DNA from: Bacteroidota bacterium
GTDB taxonomy: Bacteria > Bacteroidota > Ignavibacteria > Kapaibacteriales > HRBIN21
Assembly: GCA_030550275.1 (NCBI GenBank)
Contig: JAUQPR010000009.1
Span: forward strand, 33,002 to 97,001
Direction of reading: 5' to 3'
DNA: 64,000 nucleotides
Both the position numbers and the translations under genes were made by a program. Position 1 is the first letter of the stretch. Each line of letters opens with the position of its first letter. Of the stretch, positions 39,232 through 48,780 are shown in pieces. The notes under the pieces were generated by a model. The model was not told the origin of the DNA, did not search any database, and saw nothing but the letters and a program-made list of their open reading frames with translations.

Positions 39232-40233
39232 TCAGGCTCGTGTTCCCAGCTCCTCTTGGCTCATGCCCAAGCGAAGTCCGTAGAGTTCATGGAGCGAGCG
39301 GTTGATCTCCTCGACGATGCGAGCCCCGATGCCGCGCTCCCGCTGCAGCTCCTCCGGAGTCCAACGCACCAGCTCCCCAATGGTCCGAATGCCCAGCGAG
39401 AGCAACCGGTGCAGCGTCCGCGCACTCAGTCCCAAGTGCTCCACCGGTGTCTCCAGCACCTGAGCTCCCGAGCTTTCGGCAACCTCCTCCCGCTCCTTGG
39501 CTTCCGCAACGGCTTGCGGGACCTCCTCGGCTGCGATCACGGGCAGGGTGAAGAAGAGTTGGAGATGCTGCTGCAGCAACTGTGCAGCGTACCGCACAGC
39601 GTCCTGCGCCGTGATACTGCCATCGGTCTTGACCTCCAGGACGAGCCGATCGTAGTCCGTCCGACGCCCTACACGGAAGGGCTCCACCGTATAGGCAACT
39701 TGGCGGATTGGGGTGAAGACCCCGTCTATGGGCAGCATCTGGTCGGGCAACTCCCCTGCAAGCTCCTCTGCGGGGACATAGCCACGCCCGCGCTGGATGC
39801 GCAGCTCCACGTTGAGCGCTGCATCCTCGGCAAGCGTGGCGATGTGCTGCTCCGGCGTCAGGATCTCAATCTCGGAGGAGGCGCGCTGGATATCCCGTGC
39901 GGTCCACTCCCCTGGACCCTGGAGCTGGAGGCGTACCGTCACCGGGCGCTCGGGCATCAGCATGCGCAGGCGCACCTGCTTGAGGTTGAGGATGATTTCG
40001 ACGACATCCTCAACCACACCGGGGATGGTCTGGAACTCGTGCACCACGCCGTTGATGCGCACCCCGACAATTGCCGCCCCTGGAATCGAGGACAGCAACA
40101 CCCGCCGTAGAGCGTTCCCTAACGTCGTCCCGTAGCCTCGCTCCAGCGGCTGCAGGATAAAGCGTGCGTGGTGAGCTGTGGATTTGGGGTCGATCAAGAT
40201 GCGTTCCGGCATAAGGATATCTACCGCTGCCAT
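39232..40233 (-). CDS. rpoA: DNA-directed RNA polymerase subunit alpha
   Basis: Assembly subunit of RNA polymerase. The 333-residue product has the N-terminal dimer domain ([21 protein letters not shown], then [19 protein letters not shown]), [15 protein letters not shown], and the C-terminal domain that touches UP elements and activators ([22 protein letters not shown]). The ATG at 40233 ([10 protein letters not shown]) is chosen over a GTG at 40260. Upstream is rpsK with only 33 nt between; the usual rpsD gene is absent from this interval. Confidence 0.97.
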   Translation of the reverse strand: MAAVDILMPERILIDPKSTAHHARFILQPLERGYGTTLGNALRRVLLSSIPGAAIVGVRINGVVHEFQTIPGVVEDVVEIILNLKQVRLRMLMPERPVTVRLQLQGPGEWTARDIQRASSEIEILTPEQHIATLAEDAALNVELRIQRGRGYVPAEELAGELPDQMLPIDGVFTPIRQVAYTVEPFRVGRRTDYDRLVLEVKTDGSITAQDAVRYAAQLLQQHLQLFFTLPVIAAEEVPQAVAEAKEREEVAESSGAQVLETPVEHLGLSARTLHRLLSLGIRTIGELVRWTPEELQRERGIGARIVEEINRSLHELYGLRLGMSQEELGTRA

Positions 40234-40266
40234 GAATGGTGTGCGCTCAACTGGTGGCACTTTGCC

Positions 40267-40656
40267 TCAGACGCGTCGGCGCTTCGGTGGACGGCATCCG
40301 TTGTGCGGGATTGGTGTTGCGTCCACGATAGAGAGGATCTCCAACCCCGCCTGCGCGACGGCTCGGATGGCTGCTTCTCGCCCTGCGCCCGGTCCTTTGA
40401 CGATGACATCAACTTTGCGTAAGCCCATATCGTAGGCTTCCTTGGCTGCCCGCTCAGCGGCAAGCTGTGCGGCGTAGGGCGTGCTCTTCTTTGCGCCTCG
40501 GAACCCGATCCGCCCGCCGGAGGACCACGTCAGCACATTGCCGTACGGGTCGGTGATGGTCACAATCGTATTGTTGAAGGTCGCCTGGATGTAGACCTTG
40601 CCGTGCGTATCGGTGACGGTTTTCTTCTTCGTGCGTCGCCCCTTCGGCGCTGCCAT
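40267..40656 (-). CDS. rpsK: 30S ribosomal protein S11
   Basis: Platform protein of the small subunit. The 129-residue product has [36 protein letters not shown] and [17 protein letters not shown], ending with [18 protein letters not shown]. The N-terminus carries the usual basic [10 protein letters not shown]. It lies 18 nt after rpsM. Confidence 0.97.
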   Translation of the reverse strand: MAAPKGRRTKKKTVTDTHGKVYIQATFNNTIVTITDPYGNVLTWSSGGRIGFRGAKKSTPYAAQLAAERAAKEAYDMGLRKVDVIVKGPGAGREAAIRAVAQAGLEILSIVDATPIPHNGCRPPKRRRV

Positions 40657-40674
40657 GAGTGTTCGTACGCTGTG

Positions 40675-41052
40675 TTACTTCTTGACCGCCTTCTTCTTGC
40701 CTGCAACGGTCTTACGCTTCCCCTTGCGGGTACGGGCGTTGGTGCGGGTGCGCTGCCCTCGCACGGGCAAGCCCATCTTGTGACGCAGCCCGCGGTAACA
40801 GCCGATATCAATGAGGCGCTTGATGTTCATCTGGACTTCGCTGCGGAGCTGCCCCTCCACCTTGTAGTCCTGGATGACCGAGCGGATGCGGGCAATCTCC
40901 TCGTCGGTCCATTCCATGACCTTCTTCATCGGGTCCACCTGCGCCCGCTGGAGCACCTCCAGCGCGCGGGTGCGCCCGATGCCGTAGATGTAGGTCAGGG
41001 CAATGAAGCCCCGCTTGTTCTTGGGCAAATCCACTCCGGCAATCCGTGCCAC
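40675..41052 (-). CDS. rpsM: 30S ribosomal protein S13
   Basis: Head protein that bridges to the 50S subunit and the P-site tRNA. The 125-residue product starts [20 protein letters not shown] and has [32 protein letters not shown] and [19 protein letters not shown]. Length is normal. It follows rpmJ by 21 nt. Confidence 0.97.
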   Translation of the reverse strand: MARIAGVDLPKNKRGFIALTYIYGIGRTRALEVLQRAQVDPMKKVMEWTDEEIARIRSVIQDYKVEGQLRSEVQMNIKRLIDIGCYRGLRHKMGLPVRGQRTRTNARTRKGKRKTVAGKKKAVKK

Positions 41053-41073
41053 GGCCCTACTCCCTTGCTTGTG

Positions 41074-41190
41074 TTACCCTTGGCGCTGCTTGAAGCGCGG
41101 ATTGCGCTTGTTGATGATGTAGATCCGCCCTTTGCGGCGGACCACCTTGTCCTCCGGATGGCGTCGCTTGACGGATGCCTGCACCTTCAT
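41074..41190 (-). CDS. rpmJ: 50S ribosomal protein L36 (zinc-free form)
   Basis: A 38-residue gene read directly from the DNA: ATG at 41190, TAA at 41074-41076. It starts [15 protein letters not shown] and ends [10 protein letters not shown], the L36 signature. The zinc ligands of ordinary L36 (three Cys and one His) are replaced: there is no Cys at all, and the usual C-K-I-I region reads HPEDKVV. It is therefore the C-minus form, independent of zinc. It lies between infA (15 nt) and rpsM (21 nt), its standard place. Confidence 0.95.
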   Translation of the reverse strand: MKVQASVKRRHPEDKVVRRKGRIYIINKRNPRFKQRQG

Positions 41191-41205
41191 CGCTTGCACC
41201 GTGTG

Positions 41206-41424
41206 CTACTTGTACCGGTAGATGATCCGCCCCTTGCTCAAGTCGTAGGGCGAGAGCTCCAGCGTCACCCGGTCTCCGGGCAGGATCTTGATGTAGTTCA
41301 TGCGCATCTTGCCCGAAATGTGCGCAATGACCTTGTGCCCGTTGTCCAGGCGGACGACAAACTGCGTCCCCGGCAGGCTCTCTTCGACGACACCGTCAAC
41401 CCGTATGGGCTGCTCCTTCGCCAT
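41206..41424 (-). CDS. infA: Translation initiation factor IF-1
   Basis: A 72-residue OB-fold factor that binds the 30S A site during initiation. It starts [19 protein letters not shown] and has [40 protein letters not shown] and the ending KGRIIYRYK, all canonical. It lies 9 nt after map and 15 nt before rpmJ. Confidence 0.97.
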   Translation of the reverse strand: MAKEQPIRVDGVVEESLPGTQFVVRLDNGHKVIAHISGKMRMNYIKILPGDRVTLELSPYDLSKGRIIYRYK

Positions 41425-41433
41425 CGCTTTCGG

Positions 41434-42219
41434 TTACGACCACTGCGTCAACACCACCGGTGGAGAGTCCACCAGCACTGTGTGTTCAAAATGCGCTGCG
41501 AGTGAGCCATCCGCCGTGTAGACGGTCCATCCATCCGGTGCGACCACTACATCGGGGGCACCGGCGGTGACCATGGGCTCGATTGCCACGGCTTTGCCTG
41601 CTCGCAAGCGCTCGTTGGGGAACCTCCAGCGCCAGCTCCCCGTCGGGACAAAGTTGGGGATAGTCGGCGCTTCGTGAAGGTTCCGTCCGATTCCGTGACC
41701 TGTCAATTCCCGCACGACGGAATATCCGTGACGCTCAACGTGGCTTTGAATTGCATGGGCAATGTCGTAGACCCTGTGGCGCGGGGTCGCGCAGGCGATC
41801 CCCTGCCAGAGCGCCTCCTGAGTGACCTGAAGGAGCTGCTGTTGCTGCGCCGTTGGTGTGCCGATGACTACCGTAAACGCCGCATCGGCGTAGTATCCTG
41901 CTTTGCGCACGCCGCAGTCGATCGAGACGACCTGCCCCTCCTGCAAGATGCGCTGGGCCGAGGGGATCCCGTGTACCACCTCGCTATCGATGGACACACA
42001 GAGCGTGTGGTTGTATCGACGCCCATCCACCACATACCCCTTGAAGGCGGGCTCGGCACCGCGGGTGCGGATATAGTCCTCCGCCACCGCATCCAGCTCC
42101 AGCGTGGAGATCCCAGGATGCAGATGCCGGCGCACAAGCTGGAGCGTCTCCGAGAGAATCCGCGCTGCCTGCTCCAGCGCACTCCGTGCCGAATCCCGAA
42201 TCCCCAGAAAAGCCCGCAT
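41434..42219 (-). CDS. map: Methionine aminopeptidase, type I
   Basis: Removes N-terminal Met from nascent proteins. The 261-residue product has the pita-bread fold ligands: His in SEVVHGIPSA, Asp in VVSIDCGV and GYYADAAFTV, His in ELTGHGIGRNLHEAPTIP, Glu in AIEPMVTAG and Glu in HFEHTVLV. The open frame extends far upstream in antiphase to secY, but the ATG at 42219, sharing its A with the secY TGA (TGATG), is the family start (MRAFLGIRDSA). Confidence 0.95.
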   Translation of the reverse strand: MRAFLGIRDSARSALEQAARILSETLQLVRRHLHPGISTLELDAVAEDYIRTRGAEPAFKGYVVDGRRYNHTLCVSIDSEVVHGIPSAQRILQEGQVVSIDCGVRKAGYYADAAFTVVIGTPTAQQQQLLQVTQEALWQGIACATPRHRVYDIAHAIQSHVERHGYSVVRELTGHGIGRNLHEAPTIPNFVPTGSWRWRFPNERLRAGKAVAIEPMVTAGAPDVVVAPDGWTVYTADGSLAAHFEHTVLVDSPPVVLTQWS

Positions 42220-43571
42220 CAGTACCCTCGGGTGACCCCAATTCCACGACCGCGCAGCCGCCCACTCTTCATGAAGCCGTCGTAGTGGCGCATGAGCAGG
42301 TAGGACTCGATCTGCTGCAGCGTGTCCAACGCCACGCCGACAACGATCAGCAAGCTCGTTCCACCGAAGAAGGATGCCAGTTCCGAGGGCACGCTCAGCA
42401 CATTGTGCACGAAGACCGGCAGAATCGCCACCACCGCCAAGAACAGCGCCCCCGGCAGTGTAATGCGCGTGAGCACTCGGTCTATGTACTCCGCCGTCGG
42501 CGCCCCAGGACGGATGCCCGGGATGAACCCGCCCTGCTTCTTGATCGTATCGGCAACCTCGCGTGGGTTGAACACAATCGCCGTGTAGAAGTAGGCAAAG
42601 AACACAATCATCGCGCTGTAGACAATCGCGTACACAAACGAGCGCTCGCTGAAGAGCGCCGCGAGCGTCTCCAGGAAGCGGCTCTCCGGGAAGAAGGTGT
42701 ACACCGTCGCCGGCAGGAACAGGATCGCCTGCGCGAACACAATTGGCATCACTCCGGCAGTGTTGACCCGCAAGGGCAGATACTGCGTCGTCCCGCCGTA
42801 GACTTTGCGTCCGACCACACGCCGGGCATACTGGACGGGGATACGCCGGATGCCCTGCGTCACATACACCACCGCAACGAGCACCGCCGCCAGCAGTGCC
42901 AAGATGATGAGATCGGTCACCCACAGCCTCGAGCCTACGCGGATGAGCTCAATCTCCTGGGCAATCGCCGCCGGCAGCCGAGCAATGATGCCGATGAACA
43001 GGATGAGCGAGATACCATTGCCAATCCCCCGCTCCGTAATCTGCTCGCCCAGCCACATCAAGAAGATGGTGCCTGCGGTCATGAAAATAATCGATGTCAG
43101 CGTGAATCCCAGCCCTGGATACGGGACCACCGGCGCACCGCCGGGCACCTGCATGCTGGTCAGCTTGATGCTCACTCCCCAGGCTTGCAGTGCGGCGATG
43201 AAGACCGTCAACACGCGGGTGTACTGGTTGATTTTGCGCCGTCCCTCTTCGCCCTCTCGCTGGAGGCGCTGGAGCTCAGGGATCACCGCCGCTCCCAACT
43301 GCAAGATGATGGAGGCGGAGATGTAGGGCATGATGCCCAGGGCAAAGATAGCGGCATTGGAGAAGGCACCTCCGACGAAGAGGTCGTACAGCCCGAACAG
43401 GGTGTCAGCGCCCAACCCAGCAACCTGTTCCAAGGCGCGGACATCCACTCCGGGCAATGTGATGTGGCTCCCAATTCGGACAATCAGCAGCACACCGAGC
43501 GTGAAGAGAATCCGCTGGCGCAGCTCCTCGATGCGCCAGATGTTGCGCAGGGTCTCAATGAACTTCGCCAT
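42219..43571 (-). CDS. secY: Preprotein translocase subunit SecY
   Basis: Ten-helix channel subunit of the Sec translocon. The 450-residue product starts [20 protein letters not shown] and contains TLPGVDV, the family signature GIMPYISASIILQLG, LPGGAPVVPYPG, GIGNGISLILFIGI and RPGAPTAEYIDRVLTRITLPG split over two helices, with the C-terminal LMRHYDGFMKSGRLRGR. The ATG at 43571 overlaps the end of rplO by 17 nt. No adk gene separates it from map. Confidence 0.97.
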   Translation of the reverse strand: MAKFIETLRNIWRIEELRQRILFTLGVLLIVRIGSHITLPGVDVRALEQVAGLGADTLFGLYDLFVGGAFSNAAIFALGIMPYISASIILQLGAAVIPELQRLQREGEEGRRKINQYTRVLTVFIAALQAWGVSIKLTSMQVPGGAPVVPYPGLGFTLTSIIFMTAGTIFLMWLGEQITERGIGNGISLILFIGIIARLPAAIAQEIELIRVGSRLWVTDLIILALLAAVLVAVVYVTQGIRRIPVQYARRVVGRKVYGGTTQYLPLRVNTAGVMPIVFAQAILFLPATVYTFFPESRFLETLAALFSERSFVYAIVYSAMIVFFAYFYTAIVFNPREVADTIKKQGGFIPGIRPGAPTAEYIDRVLTRITLPGALFLAVVAILPVFVHNVLSVPSELASFFGGTSLLIVVGVALDTLQQIESYLLMRHYDGFMKSGRLRGRGIGVTRGY

Positions 43572-44031
43572 AGGGAACTGCCCTTCCGCCAGCTGAGACA
43601 ATCTTCTGCTGTGCAGCGGAGGAGAAGCGATGAGCGTGCACCTCCAGTGCCACGCGCAGTTCCCCTTCGCCGAGCACCTTGACTGGTGCAGTCCGTTTCC
43701 GGACTACCCCGAGCTGGTAGAGTATCTCCGGGGTCACCGTGCTGCCGGGTTGGAGCCGTCCTTGCTCGACGAGCTCCTGCAGGCGTCCCACGTTGACCTC
43801 CTGGTATTCCACCCGCAGCGGATTGTGGAACCCGCGCTTGGGCAGCCGCCGATGCAGCGGCATCTGTCCGCCCTCAAAGCCCGGCGGCTGCGCAAAGCCC
43901 GAACGCGACTTATGCCCTTTGTGCCCCCGCGTCGCCGTGCGACCGTGCCCGGAGCCGACACCTCGCCCGACCCGTTTGGGGCGCTTGCGCGAGCCCGGTG
44001 CTGGACGCAGTGTACCAATGTGCACGGTCAT
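43555..44031 (-). CDS. rplO: 50S ribosomal protein L15
   Basis: Central 50S protein. The 158-residue product has [56 protein letters not shown] and the C-terminal [20 protein letters not shown]. It overlaps rpmD by 4 nt (ATGA) and the start of secY by 17 nt. Confidence 0.97.
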   Translation of the reverse strand: MTVHIGTLRPAPGSRKRPKRVGRGVGSGHGRTATRGHKGHKSRSGFAQPPGFEGGQMPLHRRLPKRGFHNPLRVEYQEVNVGRLQELVEQGRLQPGSTVTPEILYQLGVVRKRTAPVKVLGEGELRVALEVHAHRFSSAAQQKIVSAGGRAVPYGEVH

Positions 44032-44222
44032 GGCTCCTCCGGTAGCTCTTCCACTCGCACCAGATGCTTGACCTTAGCAATCATGCCCAAAATCTGTGGA
44101 TTCTTCGGCTGGATCACGCTCCAGTTCGGTCGCCCCAGCCCCAGAGCGCGGATGGTGCGCTTCTGCTTCTCCTGCGCCCCGATGATGCTACGCACCTGCG
44201 TGATCTTGAGCTTGCTTGGCAT
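44028..44222 (-). CDS. rpmD: 50S ribosomal protein L30
   Basis: A 64-residue small protein of the large subunit. The ATG at 44222 gives [15 protein letters not shown] and the body has [19 protein letters not shown] and [14 protein letters not shown], standard for bacterial L30. The start lies 35 nt inside rpsE, and the stop overlaps rplO by ATGA. Confidence 0.96.
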   Translation of the reverse strand: MPSKLKITQVRSIIGAQEKQKRTIRALGLGRPNWSVIQPKNPQILGMIAKVKHLVRVEELPEEP

Positions 44223-44763
44223 CGTCGCGTCCCCTTCGTTCACCGTACAGCAGCCGCTCCACGGGGATACCCAGCCGCCGTGCAACGCTGTGGGCATCCT
44301 CCAACATCATGAGTGCCTTGAGCGTTGCCTTGACCACGTTGTGGGGATTGGAAGACCCCAGACTCTTGGTCAACACATCCTGCACTCCTGCCATCTCCAG
44401 CACGGCGCGGACTCCGCCGGCAGCGATAATGCCCGTTCCGCGCGCCGCCGGGCGCAGCAGCACCTTTGCCGCTTTGTACTTGGCAAAGACCTCATGCGGG
44501 ATGGTGGTCCCACTCAATTGCACCTTGACAATGCTCTTGCGCGCTGCCTCCGTTGCCTTCGTAACGGCATCGGTTGCCTCGCTGGCTTTTCCCATCCCAA
44601 ACCCGACGTGCCCGGCTCCGTCCCCGACGACCACCAGCGCAGTGAAGCTAAATCGGCGTCCTCCCTGGACCACCTTCGCTGTGCGTCCGATGTAGACGAG
44701 CTTCTCCTTGAGCTCCAGCTCTGCCGGAACTCTCAAGCGCGGGCTTTTGATAAAGCGTCCCAT
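44188..44763 (-). CDS. rpsE: 30S ribosomal protein S5
   Basis: Fidelity-related small-subunit protein. The 191-residue product has [40 protein letters not shown] in adjoining parts, [40 protein letters not shown] and the [17 protein letters not shown] segment. A 20-residue charged tail follows and overlaps the start of rpmD. Confidence 0.97.
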   Translation of the reverse strand: MGRFIKSPRLRVPAELELKEKLVYIGRTAKVVQGGRRFSFTALVVVGDGAGHVGFGMGKASEATDAVTKATEAARKSIVKVQLSGTTIPHEVFAKYKAAKVLLRPAARGTGIIAAGGVRAVLEMAGVQDVLTKSLGSSNPHNVVKATLKALMMLEDAHSVARRLGIPVERLLYGERRGRDDAKQAQDHAGA

Positions 44764-44780
44764 CGCATTCCCCCGTGCTG

Positions 44781-45161
44781 CTAAAACTCCAGTCCGGCTT
44801 GTCGGGCGGCCTCAGCCAACGCTTTGACCCGACCGTGGTAGAGATACCCATTTCGGTCAAACGCCACCTTCCGGATCCCCAGTGCCAGCGCCCGCTGCGC
44901 AAGGATGCGTCCGACGATCTCCGCCTGTGCCTTCTTCGGACGCACTCCCTGGACCAGCGGACGGATCTCTCGGTCCAGCGTTGATGCCGACACCAGCGTA
45001 TGTCCGCGCTCATCGTCGATGATTTGCGCGTAGATATGCTTAAGGCTGCGGTACACACTCAAGCGTGGACGCTCGCTGGTTCCGAAGATCTTCTTCCGGA
45101 TGCGGAGCTTCCGCCGCAATCGCCGTCGGACCTTCTCCAGCTGTTTGTGTCGCACATCCAT
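44781..45161 (-). CDS. rplR: 50S ribosomal protein L18
   Basis: 5S rRNA-binding protein. The ATG at 45161 ([20 protein letters not shown]) is favoured by a GGGA site a few bases upstream; an in-frame ATG at 45176 adds five residues. The body has [37 protein letters not shown] and [19 protein letters not shown] with the ending GLEF. It lies between rplF and rpsE. Confidence 0.96.
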   Translation of the reverse strand: MDVRHKQLEKVRRRLRRKLRIRKKIFGTSERPRLSVYRSLKHIYAQIIDDERGHTLVSASTLDREIRPLVQGVRPKKAQAEIVGRILAQRALALGIRKVAFDRNGYLYHGRVKALAEAARQAGLEF

Positions 45162-45181
45162 TGTCCCATTCCACATTCGGA

Positions 45182-45724
45182 TTACCGACCCGCCGCCTTT
45201 CCAGCCTTGCGCCGGATGTATTCGCCTTCGTACCGAATCCCCTTGCCCTTATACGGCTCCGGTGGACGCAGCGCCCGAATTCGCGCTGCCACCTCGCCGA
45301 CCAACTGCTTGTCTATGCCTGCAACGTGGATGGTGTTCGGGTTGGGAACGGTCAGCGTAATACCTTCCGGCGGGATGAACAAAATCGGGTGGGAGTATCC
45401 CAGCGTGAGCAACAGGCGGTTCTGCCCGCGCAGCTCCGCTCGGTACCCGATTCCTTCGATTTGAAGCACCCGGACAAAGCCCTTCGTCACCCCTTCGATT
45501 GCCGATGCCGCCAATGCGCGCGCCAATCCATGGGCAGCCTTGACCTTCTTCTCCTCGCTGGAGCGCTGGAAGCGCAGTACTCCATCGCTGTATTCGCACT
45601 GAATCCCCGGGGGCAGGGGAACGCGGAGCTGCCCCTTGGGTCCTTGGACATGCAGTTCCCCATCCCGGAGCTCTACACGTACCTCAGGCGGCACTGGGAG
45701 AGGTTTCTTTCCAATTCGCGACAT
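45182..45724 (-). CDS. rplF: 50S ribosomal protein L6
   Basis: Large-subunit protein near the factor-binding site. The 180-residue product begins [20 protein letters not shown] and has two repeat folds with [39 protein letters not shown] and the C-terminal signature [20 protein letters not shown]. Length is normal. Confidence 0.97.
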   Translation of the reverse strand: MSRIGKKPLPVPPEVRVELRDGELHVQGPKGQLRVPLPPGIQCEYSDGVLRFQRSSEEKKVKAAHGLARALAASAIEGVTKGFVRVLQIEGIGYRAELRGQNRLLLTLGYSHPILFIPPEGITLTVPNPNTIHVAGIDKQLVGEVAARIRALRPPEPYKGKGIRYEGEYIRRKAGKAAGR

Positions 45725-45736
45725 GGTCGTAGTGCA

Positions 45737-46135
45737 TCAGAAGACCGTACAGATGACCTCGCCGCCAATCCCCCGCCGGCGGGCTTCTTTATCGGTCATC
45801 ACCCCGGCAGAGGTTGACACAATTGCAATTCCCAAGCCATTCTTGACCGGTCGCAGCTCCTGAGCCCCGGCGTAAACTCGGCGACCGGGTTTGCTCACGC
45901 GCGTGAGCTCGCGCAACGCTGGCTGTCCACCCACATAGCGCAGCGTCAGCCGCAAGATGCCCTGCTTGTTGTCCTCGATGTACTCGTAATCGGCGATGTA
46001 GCCCCACTCCTTCAGGATCGCGGCGATGGCGATCTTGAGGCGCGATGCCGGGGCTTCCACCACCCGATGCCGCGCCCGATAGGCATTGCGGATGCGTGTG
46101 AGAAAGTCGCCAATCGGATCGCTCACTACTGCCAT
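45737..46135 (-). CDS. rpsH: 30S ribosomal protein S8
   Basis: Primary 16S rRNA-binding protein and spc regulator in other bacteria. The ATG at 46135 gives the standard [20 protein letters not shown]; the body has [20 protein letters not shown] and the C-terminal [20 protein letters not shown] followed by [11 protein letters not shown]. 132 residues, normal. Confidence 0.97.
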   Translation of the reverse strand: MAVVSDPIGDFLTRIRNAYRARHRVVEAPASRLKIAIAAILKEWGYIADYEYIEDNKQGILRLTLRYVGGQPALRELTRVSKPGRRVYAGAQELRPVKNGLGIAIVSTSAGVMTDKEARRRGIGGEVICTVF

Positions 46136-46152
46136 CGTTCCCTTTTGCAGCC

Positions 46153-46422
46153 TTACCAACTTGCTTTGCGCACTCCGGGGATCTTCCCCTCCAGCGCCAA
46201 CTGCCGGAAGATGATCCGGCACAACCCGAACTTCCGGTACACTGCTCGACCTCGCCCGGTCACAAAACAGCGGTTCCGTACCCGCACCGGAGAGCTGTTG
46301 CGCGGCAGCTTGTGCAGCTCCTCCCAGCGTCCTTCGCGCTTGAGCTGCTCGCGCAGCGCTGCATACTTCTGCACCAGGCGCTTGCGCTTCTCATTGCGGG
46401 CTATGACGCTAATCTTCGCCAT
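46153..46422 (-). CDS. rpsN: 30S ribosomal protein S14 (zinc-free form)
   Basis: An 89-residue head protein. It starts [20 protein letters not shown] and ends [17 protein letters not shown]. It has the longer form without the CxxC pairs of the zinc-binding S14, matching the zinc-free L36 in the same cluster. It begins 2 nt after rplE and precedes rpsH by 17 nt. Confidence 0.96.
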   Translation of the reverse strand: MAKISVIARNEKRKRLVQKYAALREQLKREGRWEELHKLPRNSSPVRVRNRCFVTGRGRAVYRKFGLCRIIFRQLALEGKIPGVRKASW

Positions 46423-46424
46423 CG

Positions 46425-47048
46425 CTATCCTCGGCGTTGGAATGGAAAACCAAACTCGCTCAGCAGGGCATAGGCTTCCTCATCCGTCGGCGCCGTCGTC
46501 ACAAAGGTGATGTCCATGCCCAGGATGTGGTTGACCTTGTCCACGTCAATCTCGGGGAAGATAATCTGCTCCTTGATGCCAACGGTGTAGTTGCCCCGCC
46601 CATCGAAGCCGCGGTCGGAGAAACCGCGGAAGTCGCGAATTCGCGGCACGGCAATGTTGATGAAGCGGTCGAGGAACTCATACATCCGCGCGCGGCGCAA
46701 TGTCACCTTGCAGCCGATGGGCATGCCAGCACGCAGCTTGAAATTGGCAATGGACTTGCGCGCGTAGGTCACCACCGGGCGTTGACCGGCGATGAGCTCC
46801 AAATGGTTGAAGGCTTCCTGCAGAATGCGCGTGTCCTGCGTTGCCCGCCCCACGCCCATGTTGATGACGATCTTCTCCAGCCGCGGCACCTGCATGACGG
46901 AGCGGTACTGGAAGCGCTTCATCAGCGCCGGTACGATGTGCTCCTTGTAGTAGAGCCACAATCGCGGCGGAGGAACTGGACCTGTATACTCCTCCAGCCG
47001 GGGTCCCTCGGGCTTGAACTCGACCAATTTCCGCTTCGTTCGCGCCAT
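46425..47048 (-). CDS. rplE: 50S ribosomal protein L5 with N-terminal extension
   Basis: 5S rRNA-binding protein. The core (from [20 protein letters not shown]) has [21 protein letters not shown] across two strands, [38 protein letters not shown] and [18 protein letters not shown]. About 30 residues precede the core ([15 protein letters not shown] and a Pro-rich stretch), giving 207 residues instead of the usual 180. An AAGGAA ribosome site lies before the ATG. Confidence 0.96.
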   Translation of the reverse strand: MARTKRKLVEFKPEGPRLEEYTGPVPPPRLWLYYKEHIVPALMKRFQYRSVMQVPRLEKIVINMGVGRATQDTRILQEAFNHLELIAGQRPVVTYARKSIANFKLRAGMPIGCKVTLRRARMYEFLDRFINIAVPRIRDFRGFSDRGFDGRGNYTVGIKEQIIFPEIDVDKVNHILGMDITFVTTAPTDEEAYALLSEFGFPFQRRG

Positions 47049-47057
47049 CGTGCTTCC

Positions 47058-47399
47058 TTAGAGAATTTCCTCACCCGTTGTCCTCGCGATGCGCACGCGC
47101 ACAATCTTGCCATCGCGCTCGACTCGGCGGATACTGACCCGAGTCGGGCGTCCATTGCGGTCCACCAGCATCACATTGGAGTAGTGGATGGGCATCTCCT
47201 TGCTGATGATGCCCCCTTGAGGATACTTCGGGCTGGGGCGCACATGCTTCTTGCGCACGTTGACGCCCTCGACCAGGACGCGCATCTCGCGTGGGTAGAC
47301 CGCCAGCACCTTGCCAATTTTCCCCTTGTCGTTGCCGGCGATGACCATGACTGTGTCGCCGCGCTTGATCTTGAGTGCCATCGCCTCAGCCGCTGCCAT
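47058..47399 (-). CDS. rplX: 50S ribosomal protein L24
   Basis: Early-assembly 50S protein with a KOW motif. The body has [58 protein letters not shown] and a short C-terminal strand pair. The ATG at 47399, one base after the rplN stop, gives 113 residues; an ATG at 47381 directly before the conserved core is the alternative. Confidence 0.95.
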   Translation of the reverse strand: MAAAEAMALKIKRGDTVMVIAGNDKGKIGKVLAVYPREMRVLVEGVNVRKKHVRPSPKYPQGGIISKEMPIHYSNVMLVDRNGRPTRVSIRRVERDGKIVRVRIARTTGEEIL

Positions 47400-47400
47400 A

Positions 47401-47769
47401 TTAGACAACCTCCGGCGCCAGCGAGATGATCTTCATGAAGTTCTTCTCGCGCAGCTCCCGCGCAACGGGACCGAACACGCGGGTGCCGCGCGGTTCCCCC
47501 GCCGGGGTCAAGAGCACAACGGCATTGTCATCAAACCGCACGTACGTGCCGTCCTTCCGGCGGATCTCCTTGCGCGTGCGCACAATCACGGCTTTGTGAA
47601 CCTCTCCCTTCTTGACCCCGGAATGGGGCACTGCCTCTTTGACCGAGACCACAATGACGTCTCCGACGCTCCCGTAGCGGCGATTGCTGCCGCCCAGGAC
47701 CCGGATGCACCGCACAAGCTTTGCTCCGGAGTTATCCGCAACAACCAGGTTGGACTCCTGCTGAATCAT
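47401..47769 (-). CDS. rplN: 50S ribosomal protein L14
   Basis: A 122-residue 50S interface protein, very conserved. It starts [20 protein letters not shown] and contains [40 protein letters not shown] and [20 protein letters not shown] with the ending SLAPEVV. Its ATG overlaps the end of rpsQ by 4 nt. Confidence 0.97.
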   Translation of the reverse strand: MIQQESNLVVADNSGAKLVRCIRVLGGSNRRYGSVGDVIVVSVKEAVPHSGVKKGEVHKAVIVRTRKEIRRKDGTYVRFDDNAVVLLTPAGEPRGTRVFGPVARELREKNFMKIISLAPEVV

Positions 47770-48155
47770 GGCTGCAGCTCCTCACCCGCTTGGTGCGACC
47801 GCTGGAGAATCTCCACCAGCATCCAGCGCTTCCGTGCCGATAGCGGGCGCCACTCCATGATTTTGACGATGTCGCCCACCCGGCATTGATTGTGTTCGTC
47901 GTGCGCCATCACCTTCTTTGTGCGCTTGTAGGGCTTCTTGTACAACGGGTGCATGACCACCCGCTCAATCGCCACGACGATGGTCTTGTCGGGCTTATCG
48001 CTGACCACGCGCCCGATGCGCACCTTCCGGCGGGGTCCCCTCTTCGGCTCCGCCGGTGTGCTTGAGGCTGCTCCTGCGGCTCCAGCCTCGGCGGAGAGCT
48101 GTTGTTGGGGGTGTTCCATTGCCTGCTGTTCGTGCTCCATCACCATCTCCTCCAT
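47766..48155 (-). CDS. rpsQ: 30S ribosomal protein S17 with low-complexity N-terminal extension
   Basis: Small-subunit OB-fold protein. The core starts at about residue 43 ([20 protein letters not shown]) and has [40 protein letters not shown] and WMLVEIL. The first 40 or so residues are a Met/Glu/Gln/Ala-rich leader ([19 protein letters not shown]) not present in most S17. The ATG shares its A with the rpmC stop (TGATG); a start at 48143 would remove only four residues. Confidence 0.94.
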   Translation of the reverse strand: MEEMVMEHEQQAMEHPQQQLSAEAGAAGAASSTPAEPKRGPRRKVRIGRVVSDKPDKTIVVAIERVVMHPLYKKPYKRTKKVMAHDEHNQCRVGDIVKIMEWRPLSARKRWMLVEILQRSHQAGEELQP

Positions 48156-48358
48156 CAGACTCGGATACCGCGCTCATGCAGGATGGTCTTGATTCGGGCA
48201 ATATCCTTGCGCACCGTGTGGAGCGCGGCGGTATTCTCCAACTGCTTGAGCTCGTGCTGGAAGCGCAGCTTCTGCAGGAGCTGCTCCTGCTCGCGCAACA
48301 ATTGCCGAAGCTCCTCCGTGGTGAGCTGCCGTAGTTCCGAAGCTTTGCGCGGCTTCAT
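48155..48358 (-). CDS. rpmC: 50S ribosomal protein L29
   Basis: A 67-residue helical protein at the tunnel exit. It reads [20 protein letters not shown], then [20 protein letters not shown] and ends [20 protein letters not shown], the normal L29 helix pair. Its ATG overlaps rplP by 4 nt. Confidence 0.96.
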   Translation of the reverse strand: MKPRKASELRQLTTEELRQLLREQEQLLQKLRFQHELKQLENTAALHTVRKDIARIKTILHERGIRV

Positions 48359-48777
48359 GCCGACTGCAGCTCCAGCCGTTCGACAAATTTGGTCTTCACC
48401 GGCAGCTTGTGCGCTGCCAAGCGCAGCGCCTCCTGCGCTGCTTCCTTGGGAACGCCGTCAATCTCGAAGAGCACCTTGCCGCGCTTGACCACTGCAACCC
48501 AGAGTTCGGGGCTTCCCTTGCCTCCACCCATACGGGTCTCCAACGGCTTCTTCGTCACCGGCTTGTCCGGGAAGATGCGAATCCAGATCTTCCCACCTCG
48601 GCGCAGGTGCCGGCTGATGGCAATTCGGGCAGCCTCGATCTGTTGCGCGGTGATCCATCCCCCTTCGAGCGCCTTGAGCCCGTAGGAGCCAAAGGCAAGA
48701 GTGGTACCGCGCGTTGCCACACCGCGCACCCGCCCGCGTTGTGTCTTGCGATAGCGGACCTTCCGGGGCATCAACAT
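48355..48777 (-). CDS. rplP: 50S ribosomal protein L16
   Basis: A-site-region 50S protein. The 140-residue product starts [20 protein letters not shown] and has the signatures [40 protein letters not shown] and [20 protein letters not shown]. The alternative ATG two codons in (48771) would be equally workable. Confidence 0.97.
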   Translation of the reverse strand: MLMPRKVRYRKTQRGRVRGVATRGTTLAFGSYGLKALEGGWITAQQIEAARIAISRHLRRGGKIWIRIFPDKPVTKKPLETRMGGGKGSPELWVAVVKRGKVLFEIDGVPKEAAQEALRLAAHKLPVKTKFVERLELQSA

Positions 48778-48780
48778 GGC

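Noticed and set aside
41434..42924. A 496-codon frame joining map to upstream sequence
   Set aside because: The extra N-terminal part is secY read in another frame; the map start at 42219 with the TGATG junction is clear.
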